Assembly (NCBI RefSeq): GCF_000819745.1
Contig: NZ_CDDA01000028.1
Coordinates: forward strand, 186,001 to 250,000
DNA from: Aeromonas bestiarum
Lineage (GTDB): Bacteria; Pseudomonadota; Gammaproteobacteria; Enterobacterales; Aeromonadaceae
Direction of reading: 5' to 3'
Length of the DNA stretch: 64,000 nucleotides
In this document: in pieces, positions 18,376-26,599 of the stretch
Numbering within the stretch: position 1 is the first letter of the stretch
Layout: every line of letters begins with the position of its first letter
Position numbers and translations under genes: made by a program
Notes under the pieces: generated by a model
What the model was told of the DNA's origin: nothing
What the model saw: the letters and a program-made list of their open reading frames with translations, nothing else
Databases searched by the model: none

Positions 18376-18412
18376 AAAAAAGCAGGGCGCAGGGGGAAAC
18401 CCGCCTGCGCCC
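18376..18412 (-). terminator. Rho-independent terminator of panP
   Basis: Read on the minus strand, GGCGCAGG and CCTGCGCC arms enclose a loop and are followed by TTTTTT. Confidence 0.85.
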
Positions 18413-18428
18413 CGTCATTCATCCGCCA

Positions 18429-20123
18429 TCAGCCGCGAATGTGCGCGATGAAGGCATCGATCTGCTCACGACCGCAGGCGGGGTTCATAAAGACCGCCTT
18501 CTCCCCTGCGATATAGGAGTATTTGCCGCGGGCATCGTAGTCGGAGTGGGCTATGGCCTCCACCCAGTTGGTGTAGAGCCCCACCTTGCCGCGCCCGGTA
18601 AAGAGGCCGCGGTGATAGTCGGTGTTGCGCTGCAAGCGCGCCTTGTAGGCCGCATCCGGGCTGCGTGCCAGCTCGAAGGCGAACTCGGCGTCCGGATCCT
18701 GCACCCACTCGGGGTTGTAGATCTTGAAGCCCACGCTCGGCCCCTGATTCTCCTGGGCCACCAGCTTGACGTTGCCAAGCTGGCTTAACCGGAAGCGGAA
18801 GTAGTTGGCATTTTGCAGGCAGTGGGCCAGCACGGTGCGATAACCCTCGACCCCCAGGTAGTTAAGCGCCGCATAGGCACCGAACAGGCCGCTGGCGCCA
18901 CGGGAACACTCTATGGTGGACTGCAGGTGGGTCTGGCCCTGAATGTCCCGCTCAAAATAGGAGAAGTTCTCCGGGTCGTTCTCCATCGCCTTGAGATCGT
19001 CCTGCTCCTTGATCATCACCAGGCTGGAGGTGTAGGGCACATAGCCCCACTTCTGGAAATCGACGGTGAAGGAGTCGGCGTATTTCAGCTCGGCGAAGCG
19101 GGCCACGTTGCGCTCGATCCCCGCCAGGGTAGCGCCGTTGATGGCGAGCGGGTTGGCGCCAAAGTCGTAATCCAGGAAGAAAATCATCGACCAGCCGATG
19201 GCTGCATCCACGTGGATGTGCGGCTTGACCGACACCTCGAACCGCTCGCAGAGGCGATCCCGCAGCTCGACCACGGGTTTGACCTGGTCCACCCCGAAGG
19301 TGTCCGTGGTCCCCATGGTGAGCATGATGGTGGGCACCACATGTTTGAGGGCAAAACAGGCGGTCAGGGTGCGCTCCAGATGATCGAGATCGATGTCGTT
19401 GTTCTCGCCGACCTGGATGCGGATGGTCTTGTTCTCTATGTCGACCCCGAGCAGGGAGAGGTTGGTGATGTTGGAGTAGTGGCCGCCCTGGGAGTTGATG
19501 ATGCGGTAGTCCTGATAGTGGCCCAGCCCCTTGTGCTTGGCCTGGGGCAAGCTCTTGCGAATGCCGAGCAGGTAGCCGTAGAGGTTACAGAAGGTCCCCC
19601 CCTGGGTGAAGATGCCGGTAGCGCGGGCCGGATCATAGCCCGCCAGCAGGGCTATCTGGCGCACCACCTTCTTCTCCAGCTCCTCGGCCACCCCGGCATA
19701 CTCGGAGTAGACCAGGTTGGGGTTGGCCAATATGCCCATCTGGGCGCCGTAGATGGCGGGATCCGCCGACATTGTGATGACGTTCTCGACGCTGGAGGGG
19801 TTCTCCCAGTCTTTCGACAGGGCGCCGGCAAACAGCAGCTCGGTCATGGGCTCGCCCGGAGTGCGCATCTGTGCGGGCACCGGCATGGTCTCGCAGAGAT
19901 CGGCGAGGCGGGCGCGGCCATCTGGCCAGGCGTTCAGGCGGGCATCCGGCGCCAGGCCACGGGCGCGAAACTCGTTGAGGGTGGCGAAACCGGGCTCGCG
20001 AAACACCGGCCAGAGATCGGGATTGCGCGAGAAAAAGTTGGCTTTGACTGTGGCGAAACGGGCGGAGAAATCGGGGTGGACGGCGTTGACGTCTTCATCT
20101 TTCAGATAAACTAAGTCACTCAT
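18429..20123 (-). CDS. panP: PLP-dependent aspartate 1-decarboxylase PanP
   Basis: A 564-residue group II PLP decarboxylase. The PLP lysine is K358 in VDFQKWGYVPY; HIHVDAAIGWS carries the Asp that binds the pyridine nitrogen, and TQGGTFCNLYG the phosphate-binding region. Length and sequence fit the PanP group described in Vibrio and relatives, which makes beta-alanine from aspartate for pantothenate/CoA synthesis and replaces PanD. Older annotations would call it a glutamate decarboxylase; the long N-terminal and C-terminal parts differ from GadA. It is a single gene, with a terminator on each side. A 433-codon ORF on the other strand is a shadow. Confidence 0.87.
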   Translation of the reverse strand: MSDLVYLKDEDVNAVHPDFSARFATVKANFFSRNPDLWPVFREPGFATLNEFRARGLAPDARLNAWPDGRARLADLCETMPVPAQMRTPGEPMTELLFAGALSKDWENPSSVENVITMSADPAIYGAQMGILANPNLVYSEYAGVAEELEKKVVRQIALLAGYDPARATGIFTQGGTFCNLYGYLLGIRKSLPQAKHKGLGHYQDYRIINSQGGHYSNITNLSLLGVDIENKTIRIQVGENNDIDLDHLERTLTACFALKHVVPTIMLTMGTTDTFGVDQVKPVVELRDRLCERFEVSVKPHIHVDAAIGWSMIFFLDYDFGANPLAINGATLAGIERNVARFAELKYADSFTVDFQKWGYVPYTSSLVMIKEQDDLKAMENDPENFSYFERDIQGQTHLQSTIECSRGASGLFGAYAALNYLGVEGYRTVLAHCLQNANYFRFRLSQLGNVKLVAQENQGPSVGFKIYNPEWVQDPDAEFAFELARSPDAAYKARLQRNTDYHRGLFTGRGKVGLYTNWVEAIAHSDYDARGKYSYIAGEKAVFMNPACGREQIDAFIAHIRG

Positions 20124-20243
20124 TTTTATACCATTAGTACAGCAAGTGTGCTGCCCTTATACCCCTGAGCCGCTGTTTGAAACAGCGACAATATCTAATG
20201 GCCTCCCCTACTTTTTGTCATGATGAGCCGTGGCGTGGGCTGG

Positions 20244-20273
20244 CAAAAAGGCGCCTTTTGGGCGCCTCTTTTG
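20244..20273 (-). terminator. Rho-independent terminator of lplA
   Basis: On the minus strand GGCGCC arms flank a short A-rich loop and are followed by TTTTTGCC; the A-tract on the other side would let it work weakly in both directions. Confidence 0.8.
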
Positions 20274-20299
20274 ATTTCGTGATCGGACAGGAAAAAACT

Positions 20300-21316
20300 T
20301 CAGCGCAGTGCGGCCAGCAACCAGCGGGAGAGCTCGTCCAGCTCGGCTTGCTGGGCCGGGAAATCGGCCCGCAGTTGCGACAGCCCCGCCGCTATGGCCT
20401 CGCGGCGATAGGCGAGGCCAACCAGCCGTTCGGCCAGCGCATCCAGCGGCGCCGGATCCAGGCTGTCGCTGAAGATCTGCGCCCGGCCTATGACCCCCTT
20501 CTCCACATCGAAATGGAGCTCGACCCCGCCCCAGCCGAAGCGCTCGTCCAGCTGATGGCTGAACGCAAGCGCATGGCCGAAGTTCCACTCCCAGCTGCGC
20601 TGGCGGGCGAAGGTGTCGGCAAAGCCGGGCAGGTCGGGCAGTTGGCTCGGAGAGATGTGCTCGGGCAGAACCTGCTCGCCGTAATGGGCAAAGAAGGCCT
20701 CGCAGAGAGCGTGGCTCAGCTGGTTGTGGTCAATGCCGGGCAGCAGCTCGCACAGGTTGGCCACCCGGCTGCGCACCGAGCTGATGCCCTTGGCCGCCAG
20801 CTTCTTGGGGTCGGGATTGAGGTAGTTGGCGAGCCGGCCCAGGTCGGCATCCAGCAGCAGGGTGCCATGATGAAAGCCGCGATCCTGGGTCTCCCGATAG
20901 GCCGAGCCCGACACCTTGCGATCCCCGTCCGGGGTCGCCACCAGCAGGTCGTTGCGCCCGGAGGCGAAGGCGCTCACCCCGAGCCGCTTGAGCGCATCCA
21001 GCACTATGGCGGTGGAGATGCTCTTGTCATAGCCGGGCTTGCCCGCCATGAAGGTGAAGCAGCTGTTGCCAAGGTCGTGAAACACGGCGCCGCCGCCGCT
21101 GCTGCGCCGGGCCAGGGTCACCCCATCCTCTTCCATGCGACGGGTGTTGCACTCCTTCCAGGGGTTCTGGGCGCGGCCAATCACTACCGTATTGGCGTTG
21201 CGCCACAGGAAGAGCACCCGCTGGTTCGGGTCCATCTGGCGAAAGATGCACTCCTCCACCGCCAGGTTGAACAGGGGATCGTGAGAGTCGGACAACAACA
21301 GACGCAATCGGGACAT
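20300..21316 (-). CDS. lplA: Lipoate-protein ligase A
   Basis: A 338-residue cytoplasmic enzyme that activates free lipoate with ATP and attaches it to E2 subunits and GcvH. It is collinear with E. coli LplA over its full length: [20 protein letters not shown] at the N-terminus, the lipoate/ATP loop [13 protein letters not shown], and the catalytic lysine motif [12 protein letters not shown]. The C-terminal accessory domain ([18 protein letters not shown]) is present. It is a single-gene unit with its own terminator. Confidence 0.97.
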   Translation of the reverse strand: MSRLRLLLSDSHDPLFNLAVEECIFRQMDPNQRVLFLWRNANTVVIGRAQNPWKECNTRRMEEDGVTLARRSSGGGAVFHDLGNSCFTFMAGKPGYDKSISTAIVLDALKRLGVSAFASGRNDLLVATPDGDRKVSGSAYRETQDRGFHHGTLLLDADLGRLANYLNPDPKKLAAKGISSVRSRVANLCELLPGIDHNQLSHALCEAFFAHYGEQVLPEHISPSQLPDLPGFADTFARQRSWEWNFGHALAFSHQLDERFGWGGVELHFDVEKGVIGRAQIFSDSLDPAPLDALAERLVGLAYRREAIAAGLSQLRADFPAQQAELDELSRWLLAALR

Positions 21317-21759
21317 GAGAGAGCCTCAACGAGAAGGAAGAGCCGCTATCATACCACCGCTGGCGACTGGATTTGGGCCCTTGCCGGCTGGGCTCCATCG
21401 TTACCGATTAACAACCTAATAGAATCAATCCGGATACATTCCCACAGCATCAGAAAAGTATCTTTTGATACGGCGACACAGGTTGACGCATTGCACCGTG
21501 AAAAAAGCAATCACTCACTATTACTGAGGTAAACAACAGCTAAATACGACTAAAATGCGACCGTTTTTATAGGCCATATGGCTCCTTAATTATTCGCATA
21601 ATTGACAAAAATACCGAGCATGAAAGCCAAATGTGATAAACGACACAGAAATCACTTTTTTTGTCACCCATCCCCCATTCCAGCGGCCTTTCGCCCCCTT
21701 GCGGGCAACAAGGAATTGTTTGACTCTAGGATCGAACCCGTCTCCCGAGAGGAATGTAT
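21317..21759 (+). other. intergenic region between divergent lplA and the sensor cyclase
   Basis: About 440 bp, A+T-rich between 21460 and 21660, with no credible gene. It must contain both divergent promoters. I see no clear operator dyad or known riboswitch. Confidence 0.4.
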
Positions 21760-24192
21760 ATGACAGGCGTAAATTCCTCCCTTCATCGCTTGCTCTGGTA
21801 TCTGCCAATGCTGGGTATGGCGATCTGCTACAGCGTCACCTCTCTGCCCCTGAGGGCGGCAGATCAGATAGTGGTGCAACTGCCATGGCAACATCAGTTC
21901 CAGTTCGCCGGTTATTACGCAGCCCAGTTCAAGGGCTTTTATCGTGATGCCGGTCTGAATGTCGCGCTGCGCGCCGCCACGCCGCAGACCAATGTGGTCA
22001 ACGAGGTGGTGTCGGGCAATGCCCAGTTCGGGATCAGCGGCAGCGACTTGCTGCTCGCCCGTGCCGCAGGCCGTCCGGTCGTGGTACTGGCGGCCATGCT
22101 GCAGCACTCGCCGCTGGTCCTGCTCTCGCTGGAACGGCCCGACATACTGCAACCCTCTGATCTGGCGGGCAAGCGCCTGATGCTGGAACCAGGCTCAAGG
22201 GAGTTGCAGGTCTATCTCGGCCGCCATGCCCAGCCACAGAGCTGGACCAGACTGCCCTATGAACAGGGGCTGCAGGCCTTGCTGACCGGACAGGTGGATG
22301 CCATCAGCGCCTACAGCACCACCGAGCCCTTCTATCTGGCCCAGCTGGGGATCCCCTACCGGGTATTCTCCCCCCGCGACATCGACTTCGACTTCTACGG
22401 TGACAATCTGTTTACCTCTGAGCGTGAGCTGGCGGGCAGGCCGGAGCGGGTCTATGCATTCCAGCAGGCCAGCCTCAAGGGATGGCGCTATGCCATGGAA
22501 AACCCGGAGGAGATGATCAGCTGGATCATGGAGCACTATCCCAGCGGTTACGGTCGTGAGCAGCTGGAGTTCGAGGCCCATGAAACCAGGGAGCTGATGC
22601 AGCCGGATCTTATCGAGCCCGGCTACATGCAACCCGAGCGATGGCAGCAGATCGCCAGAACCTACCTGGAGGCGGGCTTGCTCAGCTCCCTGCCCGATCT
22701 GGAGCGCTTCCTCTACAACCCGGACCGGGAGCGGATGCGCCAGCAGAGGCAGCTGTTCGACAAAAGCGTGGCCGTCGCCATGCTGATCACCTTCACCCTG
22801 CTGACCCTGCTCGGCATCTTCTGCCATCTCTACCTGCGCCTGCGTCAGGAGGCCCGGGATCGACTGCGGCTCACCCATGAACTGGCCCAGAGCGAACAGC
22901 ACTACCGGTTTGTGGCGGAGAACAGCGCTGACGTCATCTGGACCATGGATACCGCCACCCTGCGCTTTCGCTACGTCAGCCCGGCCATTCTGCCGCTCAG
23001 CGGTTACGAGGCGATCGACATCCTCAGCCTGCCCCTCAAGCAACTGATCCCGGAGACCTCCAGAAAACAGCTGCGCGATGAGCTCAGTGACTCCCTCGCT
23101 GCCTGGCAACGAGGCGACCACGAGCAGACCCGCTGCGTGATCCGCACCCAGTTGCGGCACAGGGAGGGGCATCTGGTCGCGACCGAGACCATCACCACCT
23201 TGCACGGCAACGAGAAAGGCCAGCCAGACGCCATCCTGGGGGTCACCCGCGACATCACGGAACGCGCCGCCAGCGAGGAGATGATGCACCGCCTCGCCTT
23301 CTATGATCCGCTCACCAACCTGCCCAACCGTCGCCTGCTGCAACTGCGGCTGAAGGAGGCCATGGCCGACGAGGGGAGAGAGCTGGCGCTGATGTTCATC
23401 GATCTGGATCACTTCAAGCCGATCAACGACACCTTCGGCCATGAAACCGGCGATGTGTTGCTCAACATGGTGGCCGAGCGCATGCGCCACTGCGTGCGGG
23501 AACAGGATCTGGTGGCCCGCCTCGGGGGCGATGAGTTCGTGATCCTGCTGCCCGATATCAGTGACGAGGCGCTGACAGTGGCGGATCATCTGCACCAGAG
23601 CCTGCGTCATCCGTTCCGGGTGGATGAAGAGCAGGAGTTGCGGATCTCCAGCAGCATAGGGGTGGCGCTCTACCCGGAACATGGCACGGATCCCAAGACC
23701 CTGATGCACCATGCCGATCAGGCCATGTATCAGGCCAAGGGACGGGGCCGCGGCCGGGTCTGCCTGTTTACCGCCGGGCTGGATCCCGAGCTGGGCTCAC
23801 TGCTGTGGCAAAACAGCCACGAGTGCGGCCACCCCCGCATCGATGCCGAGCATCGCCAGCTCTTCGTGCTGACCAACCGGCTGCTGGAGCGCATGAAAGA
23901 CAACAGCGAACACCCTGCCCTCTATCTGGAGAGTCTGGAAGGCTTGTTCGAGATGGCGCGCCATCACTTCGCCTTCGAGGAGCAGATGCTGGCCGAGCTG
24001 GAGTATGCCGAGCTGGCCAGCCACCAGCAGGACCACCAGCGGCTGCTGCACAGGGCAAGCCAGCTGATGACCGCCGCCAGGGCCGGCGAGCTTGGCAACG
24101 ACGAATTGCTCAACTTCATCATTCAGGAGCTGGTTGTCGGCCACATGAGCCAGGCCGACCGACGCTACTTCCCGCTGATGAAAGGACGCTGA
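21760..24192 (+). CDS. THI5/SsuA-like sensor, PAS, GGDEF and hemerythrin fusion (diguanylate cyclase)
   Basis: A membrane signalling protein of 810 residues. ATG at 21760 is 6 nt after AGAGGA; an ATG two codons upstream is less well placed. Signal/anchor, then a periplasmic NMT1/THI5-like binding domain (residues about 35-310, with LPWQHQFQFAGYYAAQFKGF), a TM helix (about 338-362), a PAS domain (about 385-505), a GGDEF domain with intact LGGDEFVIL and an I-site (REQD five residues before GGDEF), and a C-terminal bacteriohemerythrin with DAEH, HHFAFEEQ, HQQDH and HMSQADRRY ligands. It should make c-di-GMP in response to a small ligand outside and oxygen or redox state inside. No EAL domain is present. 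Confidence 0.88.
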   Translation: MTGVNSSLHRLLWYLPMLGMAICYSVTSLPLRAADQIVVQLPWQHQFQFAGYYAAQFKGFYRDAGLNVALRAATPQTNVVNEVVSGNAQFGISGSDLLLARAAGRPVVVLAAMLQHSPLVLLSLERPDILQPSDLAGKRLMLEPGSRELQVYLGRHAQPQSWTRLPYEQGLQALLTGQVDAISAYSTTEPFYLAQLGIPYRVFSPRDIDFDFYGDNLFTSERELAGRPERVYAFQQASLKGWRYAMENPEEMISWIMEHYPSGYGREQLEFEAHETRELMQPDLIEPGYMQPERWQQIARTYLEAGLLSSLPDLERFLYNPDRERMRQQRQLFDKSVAVAMLITFTLLTLLGIFCHLYLRLRQEARDRLRLTHELAQSEQHYRFVAENSADVIWTMDTATLRFRYVSPAILPLSGYEAIDILSLPLKQLIPETSRKQLRDELSDSLAAWQRGDHEQTRCVIRTQLRHREGHLVATETITTLHGNEKGQPDAILGVTRDITERAASEEMMHRLAFYDPLTNLPNRRLLQLRLKEAMADEGRELALMFIDLDHFKPINDTFGHETGDVLLNMVAERMRHCVREQDLVARLGGDEFVILLPDISDEALTVADHLHQSLRHPFRVDEEQELRISSSIGVALYPEHGTDPKTLMHHADQAMYQAKGRGRGRVCLFTAGLDPELGSLLWQNSHECGHPRIDAEHRQLFVLTNRLLERMKDNSEHPALYLESLEGLFEMARHHFAFEEQMLAELEYAELASHQQDHQRLLHRASQLMTAARAGELGNDELLNFIIQELVVGHMSQADRRYFPLMKGR

Positions 24193-24313
24193 CTCAGCGC
24201 GCCAGCCACCTGAACGTGTGAAAAGAGGAGGGCCACCCAGGTGGCCCTCTCGCTATTGCGCCTGCCTGACTCCGGCACGGATGCCGGGACTGCGGGCTCA
24301 TGGCGCCTGGGGA

Positions 24314-24748
24314 TCAGGCGCTGCGGGCGGGCCACAGCGTCGGCCATACCCTGTCCACCAGCAAGATCCCGCTCACCATGGCCGCCACGAACAGCAGTAT
24401 CATGGGCTGACCGCTGGAGATGAGGCTCAAGGCAGGCCCGGGACAGATGCCCACCAGGCCCCAGCCGATGCCGAACAAGGCCGAGCCACCGAGGAGGCGA
24501 CCGTCCACCTGCCGGGCCTGGCTGAACGAATATGGCTCACCGAGCAGGCTCTGGCGGCTCGGTTTGACCAGCAGAAAGTAGCCCGGCATGAACACCAGCA
24601 AGGCCCCCCCCATCACGAAGGCCAGGCTGGGATCCCAGGCCCCCGCCACGTCGAGAAAGCCGATGACCCGGGCCGGATCCACCATGCCGGAGATGGCAAG
24701 GCCGAGCCCGAACAAGAGACCGGCCAACAGACTGATAAAGAGTTTCAT
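24314..24748 (-). CDS. YeeE/YedE-type membrane protein, second half (DUF6691)
   Basis: A 144-residue inner-membrane protein with four or so TM helices and the family motif GLVGICPGPAL. Such proteins pair with a YeeE/YedE half to form a channel-like transporter for thiosulfate or another sulfur compound. It starts 12 bp after its partner gene ends, in one operon with the ArsR-type regulator. Confidence 0.85.
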   Translation of the reverse strand: MKLFISLLAGLLFGLGLAISGMVDPARVIGFLDVAGAWDPSLAFVMGGALLVFMPGYFLLVKPSRQSLLGEPYSFSQARQVDGRLLGGSALFGIGWGLVGICPGPALSLISSGQPMILLFVAAMVSGILLVDRVWPTLWPARSA

Positions 24749-24760
24749 CTCATCGCCTCG

Positions 24761-25174
24761 TTACAACAGATGCAGGGTGACAAACACGGTGAGGGCACCG
24801 GTTGCCATGAAGGTGAGGGTGGCAAGGATGGAGCGCACAGAAAGCCGACCCATGCCGCAGATGCCGTGACCGCTGGTGCAGCCATTGCCAAGACGGGTAC
24901 CGATCCCGACCAGCAGCCCAGCCAGCAACACCAGCGGCCAGGCCGGCAGGGTGTCGAAGCGCGGCAGCCTGGCCCAGTCCAGGGAAAATGCCAGCCAGGC
25001 CCCCGCCCCCAGTCCCAGCAAAAACAGCCAGCGCCAGGCGTGCCTGTGTTGCATGGCGCCCGCCAGAATGCCGCTGATCCCGGCCACCTTGCCGTTGAAC
25101 AGCATCAGCATCAGGGCGGAGAGCCCCACCAGCATGCCCCCGGCCAGGGCAAGTAACCATTGGGTTTCAAACAT
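24761..25174 (-). CDS. YeeE/YedE-type membrane protein, first half
   Basis: A 137-residue inner-membrane protein with the sulfur-transport signature [17 protein letters not shown] containing conserved Cys residues. Together with the following gene it equals one full YeeE/YedE transporter split in two (PmpAB-like). The start codon overlaps the stop of the upstream ArsR gene by one base, which implies translational coupling. Confidence 0.9.
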   Translation of the reverse strand: MFETQWLLALAGGMLVGLSALMLMLFNGKVAGISGILAGAMQHRHAWRWLFLLGLGAGAWLAFSLDWARLPRFDTLPAWPLVLLAGLLVGIGTRLGNGCTSGHGICGMGRLSVRSILATLTFMATGALTVFVTLHLL

Positions 25175-25497
25175 CAGGACACCTCGTCGTCTTGGGAGTG
25201 AGAAAAATGGGTGCGCAACACGGCCAGTACATCCGCCGCCGCCTCGTTCGCCAGCGAGCAGTAGATTTGCTGGGCAACCTTGCGCGACCGGATCAGGCCG
25301 CTGCGCCTGAGCACCGCCAGCTGCTGGGAGAACGCCGACTGCCCCAGCGCACTGTGCGCCAGCAGTTCACCAACACCCTTCTCGCCATCAAGCAGCTGGC
25401 AGAGCACCAGCAACCGCTCGGGATGGGCCAGCGCCTTGAGCAGGGCGGCCGCCTCGCTGGCATGCCGGGTCATCTCATCGAAAGGGGCCATAGGCAT
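25174..25497 (-). CDS. ArsR/SmtB-family transcriptional regulator (BigR/YgaV-like)
   Basis: A 107-residue winged-helix repressor with recognition helix [19 protein letters not shown]33 in the LVLCQLL helix matches the first thiol of the BigR/SqrR/YgaV persulfide sensors. The usual second Cys in the C-terminal helix is not seen; the other Cys is C80 in the wing. Its genes downstream are sulfur-transport halves, which supports sulfide or persulfide sensing. A perfect dyad lies upstream as the probable operator. Confidence 0.85.
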   Translation of the reverse strand: MPMAPFDEMTRHASEAAALLKALAHPERLLVLCQLLDGEKGVGELLAHSALGQSAFSQQLAVLRRSGLIRSRKVAQQIYCSLANEAAADVLAVLRTHFSHSQDDEVS

Positions 25498-25543
25498 AAA
25501 TTAGCAGTTGCTTATATTAAGCTTCATTCTATAAATAAAACCT

Positions 25544-25563
25544 AAATTAGCAATATCTAATTT
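25544..25563 (-). promoter_or_regulatory. probable ArsR-type operator
   Basis: A perfect dyad AAATTAG-6 nt-CTAATTT lies 47 bp before the regulator start in an A+T-rich promoter. A weaker half-match (TTAGCA..TGCTTA) overlaps 25501-25514. Together they suggest autorepression. Confidence 0.65.
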
Positions 25564-25704
25564 TATGTGAGAGTAAACCCTAGGCATGGCCGTGGATCAT
25601 GGCGCAGGCTGCCGCGGCCACTGGCCCGGCGCCTGGGATGGCGCCGGCCTTGGCCGGGCTGGTATGAATGTAGCCAAGTGGCTCAGGTTATTGACAAACT
25701 TGTA

Positions 25705-25905
25705 TCTAAATGTTGCTGAGCGCGGATAAGGCTTTACCTCATCGCTCTGGATGAGTACCATCTGGCCGTTCATCAACAGCGGAGACCATCAGTGGGCAAT
25801 TCATCAAGTGACAGTTGTAGGCCGACCCAGTCAGTCGGCACCCAGGTCGCGAGATAGCCGCAGGTCTTCCTCTGCCGCGTTCTCGCAACCCTGCGAGAAG
25901 CGGAA
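25705..25905 (+). promoter_or_regulatory. conserved structured leader, copy A (before the ACT-like/MgtC genes)
   Basis: The 509-bp gap 25498-26006 has no gene but holds a 200-nt element that recurs before mgtE. Shared parts in order: TCTAAATGTT (25705), a 26-nt identical core starting GGAGACCATCAGTGGGC (25781), a GCCGAC/GTCGGC hairpin (25822-25840), and a second hairpin starting GTCGCGAGAT (25846). The last arm can instead pair downstream as TTCTCGCA-ACCC-TGCGAGAA, so two exclusive folds exist. This is the form of a riboswitch or other leader regulator. I cannot place it in a known class. Confidence 0.65.
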
Positions 25906-26006
25906 ATCCACTCCCCTCTTCTCTTTTTACACTTGACGTCAGGTGACCCAAGCCCAGGCCTGGACACCTTGCCTGCATAGTTTCTGCTTCCCACAAGGAG
26001 GCTGCT

Positions 26007-26381
26007 ATGCGTTTTATTTCAACCAAGTCCGGATCCACCCAGGCTCACCCCCTGCTGAGCAAGCTGGGCCGTGGTTTGTTGCCACTCTGGCTGCGCGCCA
26101 AGCCGAGTCAGCACCACTACAGGTTGCAGATCCGTTGCCAGGATCGCGCCGACATGGAGCAGGTGCTCGACATGGTGACTCATACCCTGCAACCGGCCGG
26201 GCTGCGTCCCATGCAGTCCCTGAGGCCAGGGCGCAGCGGAGGTCGGGAGCTGGTGCTCAATCTGCACTGCACCCCGCCACAGCGCCGTTATCTGGTGCAG
26301 TTCGTGCACCAGGTCGGGGTCGCCCACCCGGTTCGCTGGGAGCTGCGCCCCCGTCGCGACGCCGAGCCGCTGCTCAACTAA
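26007..26381 (+). CDS. Stand-alone ACT-like protein resembling the MgtC C-terminal domain
   Basis: A 124-residue soluble protein. ATG follows AAGGAGG by 6 nt. Residues about 35-115 (HHYRLQIRCQDRADMEQVLD, later RELVLNLHC and HPVRWELRP) align in pattern with the cytoplasmic ACT-like tail of the MgtC-family protein encoded next (TYRVTALAQ, LEISAVLLAT, HIKQVFWR). The first 35 residues have no such match. I infer a regulatory subunit for the adjacent membrane protein. A stem-loop separates the two genes. The similarity is seen by eye and is weak. Confidence 0.6.
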   Translation: MRFISTKSGSTQAHPLLSKLGRGLLPLWLRAKPSQHHYRLQIRCQDRADMEQVLDMVTHTLQPAGLRPMQSLRPGRSGGRELVLNLHCTPPQRRYLVQFVHQVGVAHPVRWELRPRRDAEPLLN

Positions 26382-26399
26382 CCGGGATCGCGTAGATCG

Positions 26400-26425
26400 G
26401 GGGCCAGCCATGCTGGCCCCTTTCC
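26400..26425 (+). terminator. stem-loop between the ACT-like gene and the MgtC gene
   Basis: GGGGCCAGC-CAT-GCTGGCCCC followed by TTTCC. The T-run is short, so partial readthrough into the MgtC gene is likely. Confidence 0.55.
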
Positions 26426-26599
26426 ATCTGGCCCGGCTATCTGCTCGCCATTCTGAGTGCGCGGGCCCGTTTGACCGTGCGCCCGCTTTCATTTCCCATG
26501 ATGGCCTTCACCGCGCGCACCTCTGCGATTCATCAGGAATGCTCACTGGGCCTTCTATCCTGTATCCCGAAGGCCATCTCAAACCAGAAGGAGTACGCC

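Noticed and set aside
18813-20114. 433-codon plus-strand ORF opposite panP
   Set aside because: Antisense shadow of a well-conserved enzyme; composition typical of such shadows.
25705-25905. M-box (ykoK) magnesium riboswitch
   Set aside because: The M-box blocks I remember (GUUAGGUGAGGCUCC and GACGCCAAUGGGUCAACAG) are not visible in either copy. A covariance search is needed to settle it.
25943-26395. 150-codon frame from a GTG overlapping the ACT-like gene
   Set aside because: Out of frame with the gene that has AAGGAGG and an ATG; composition is that of a shadow.
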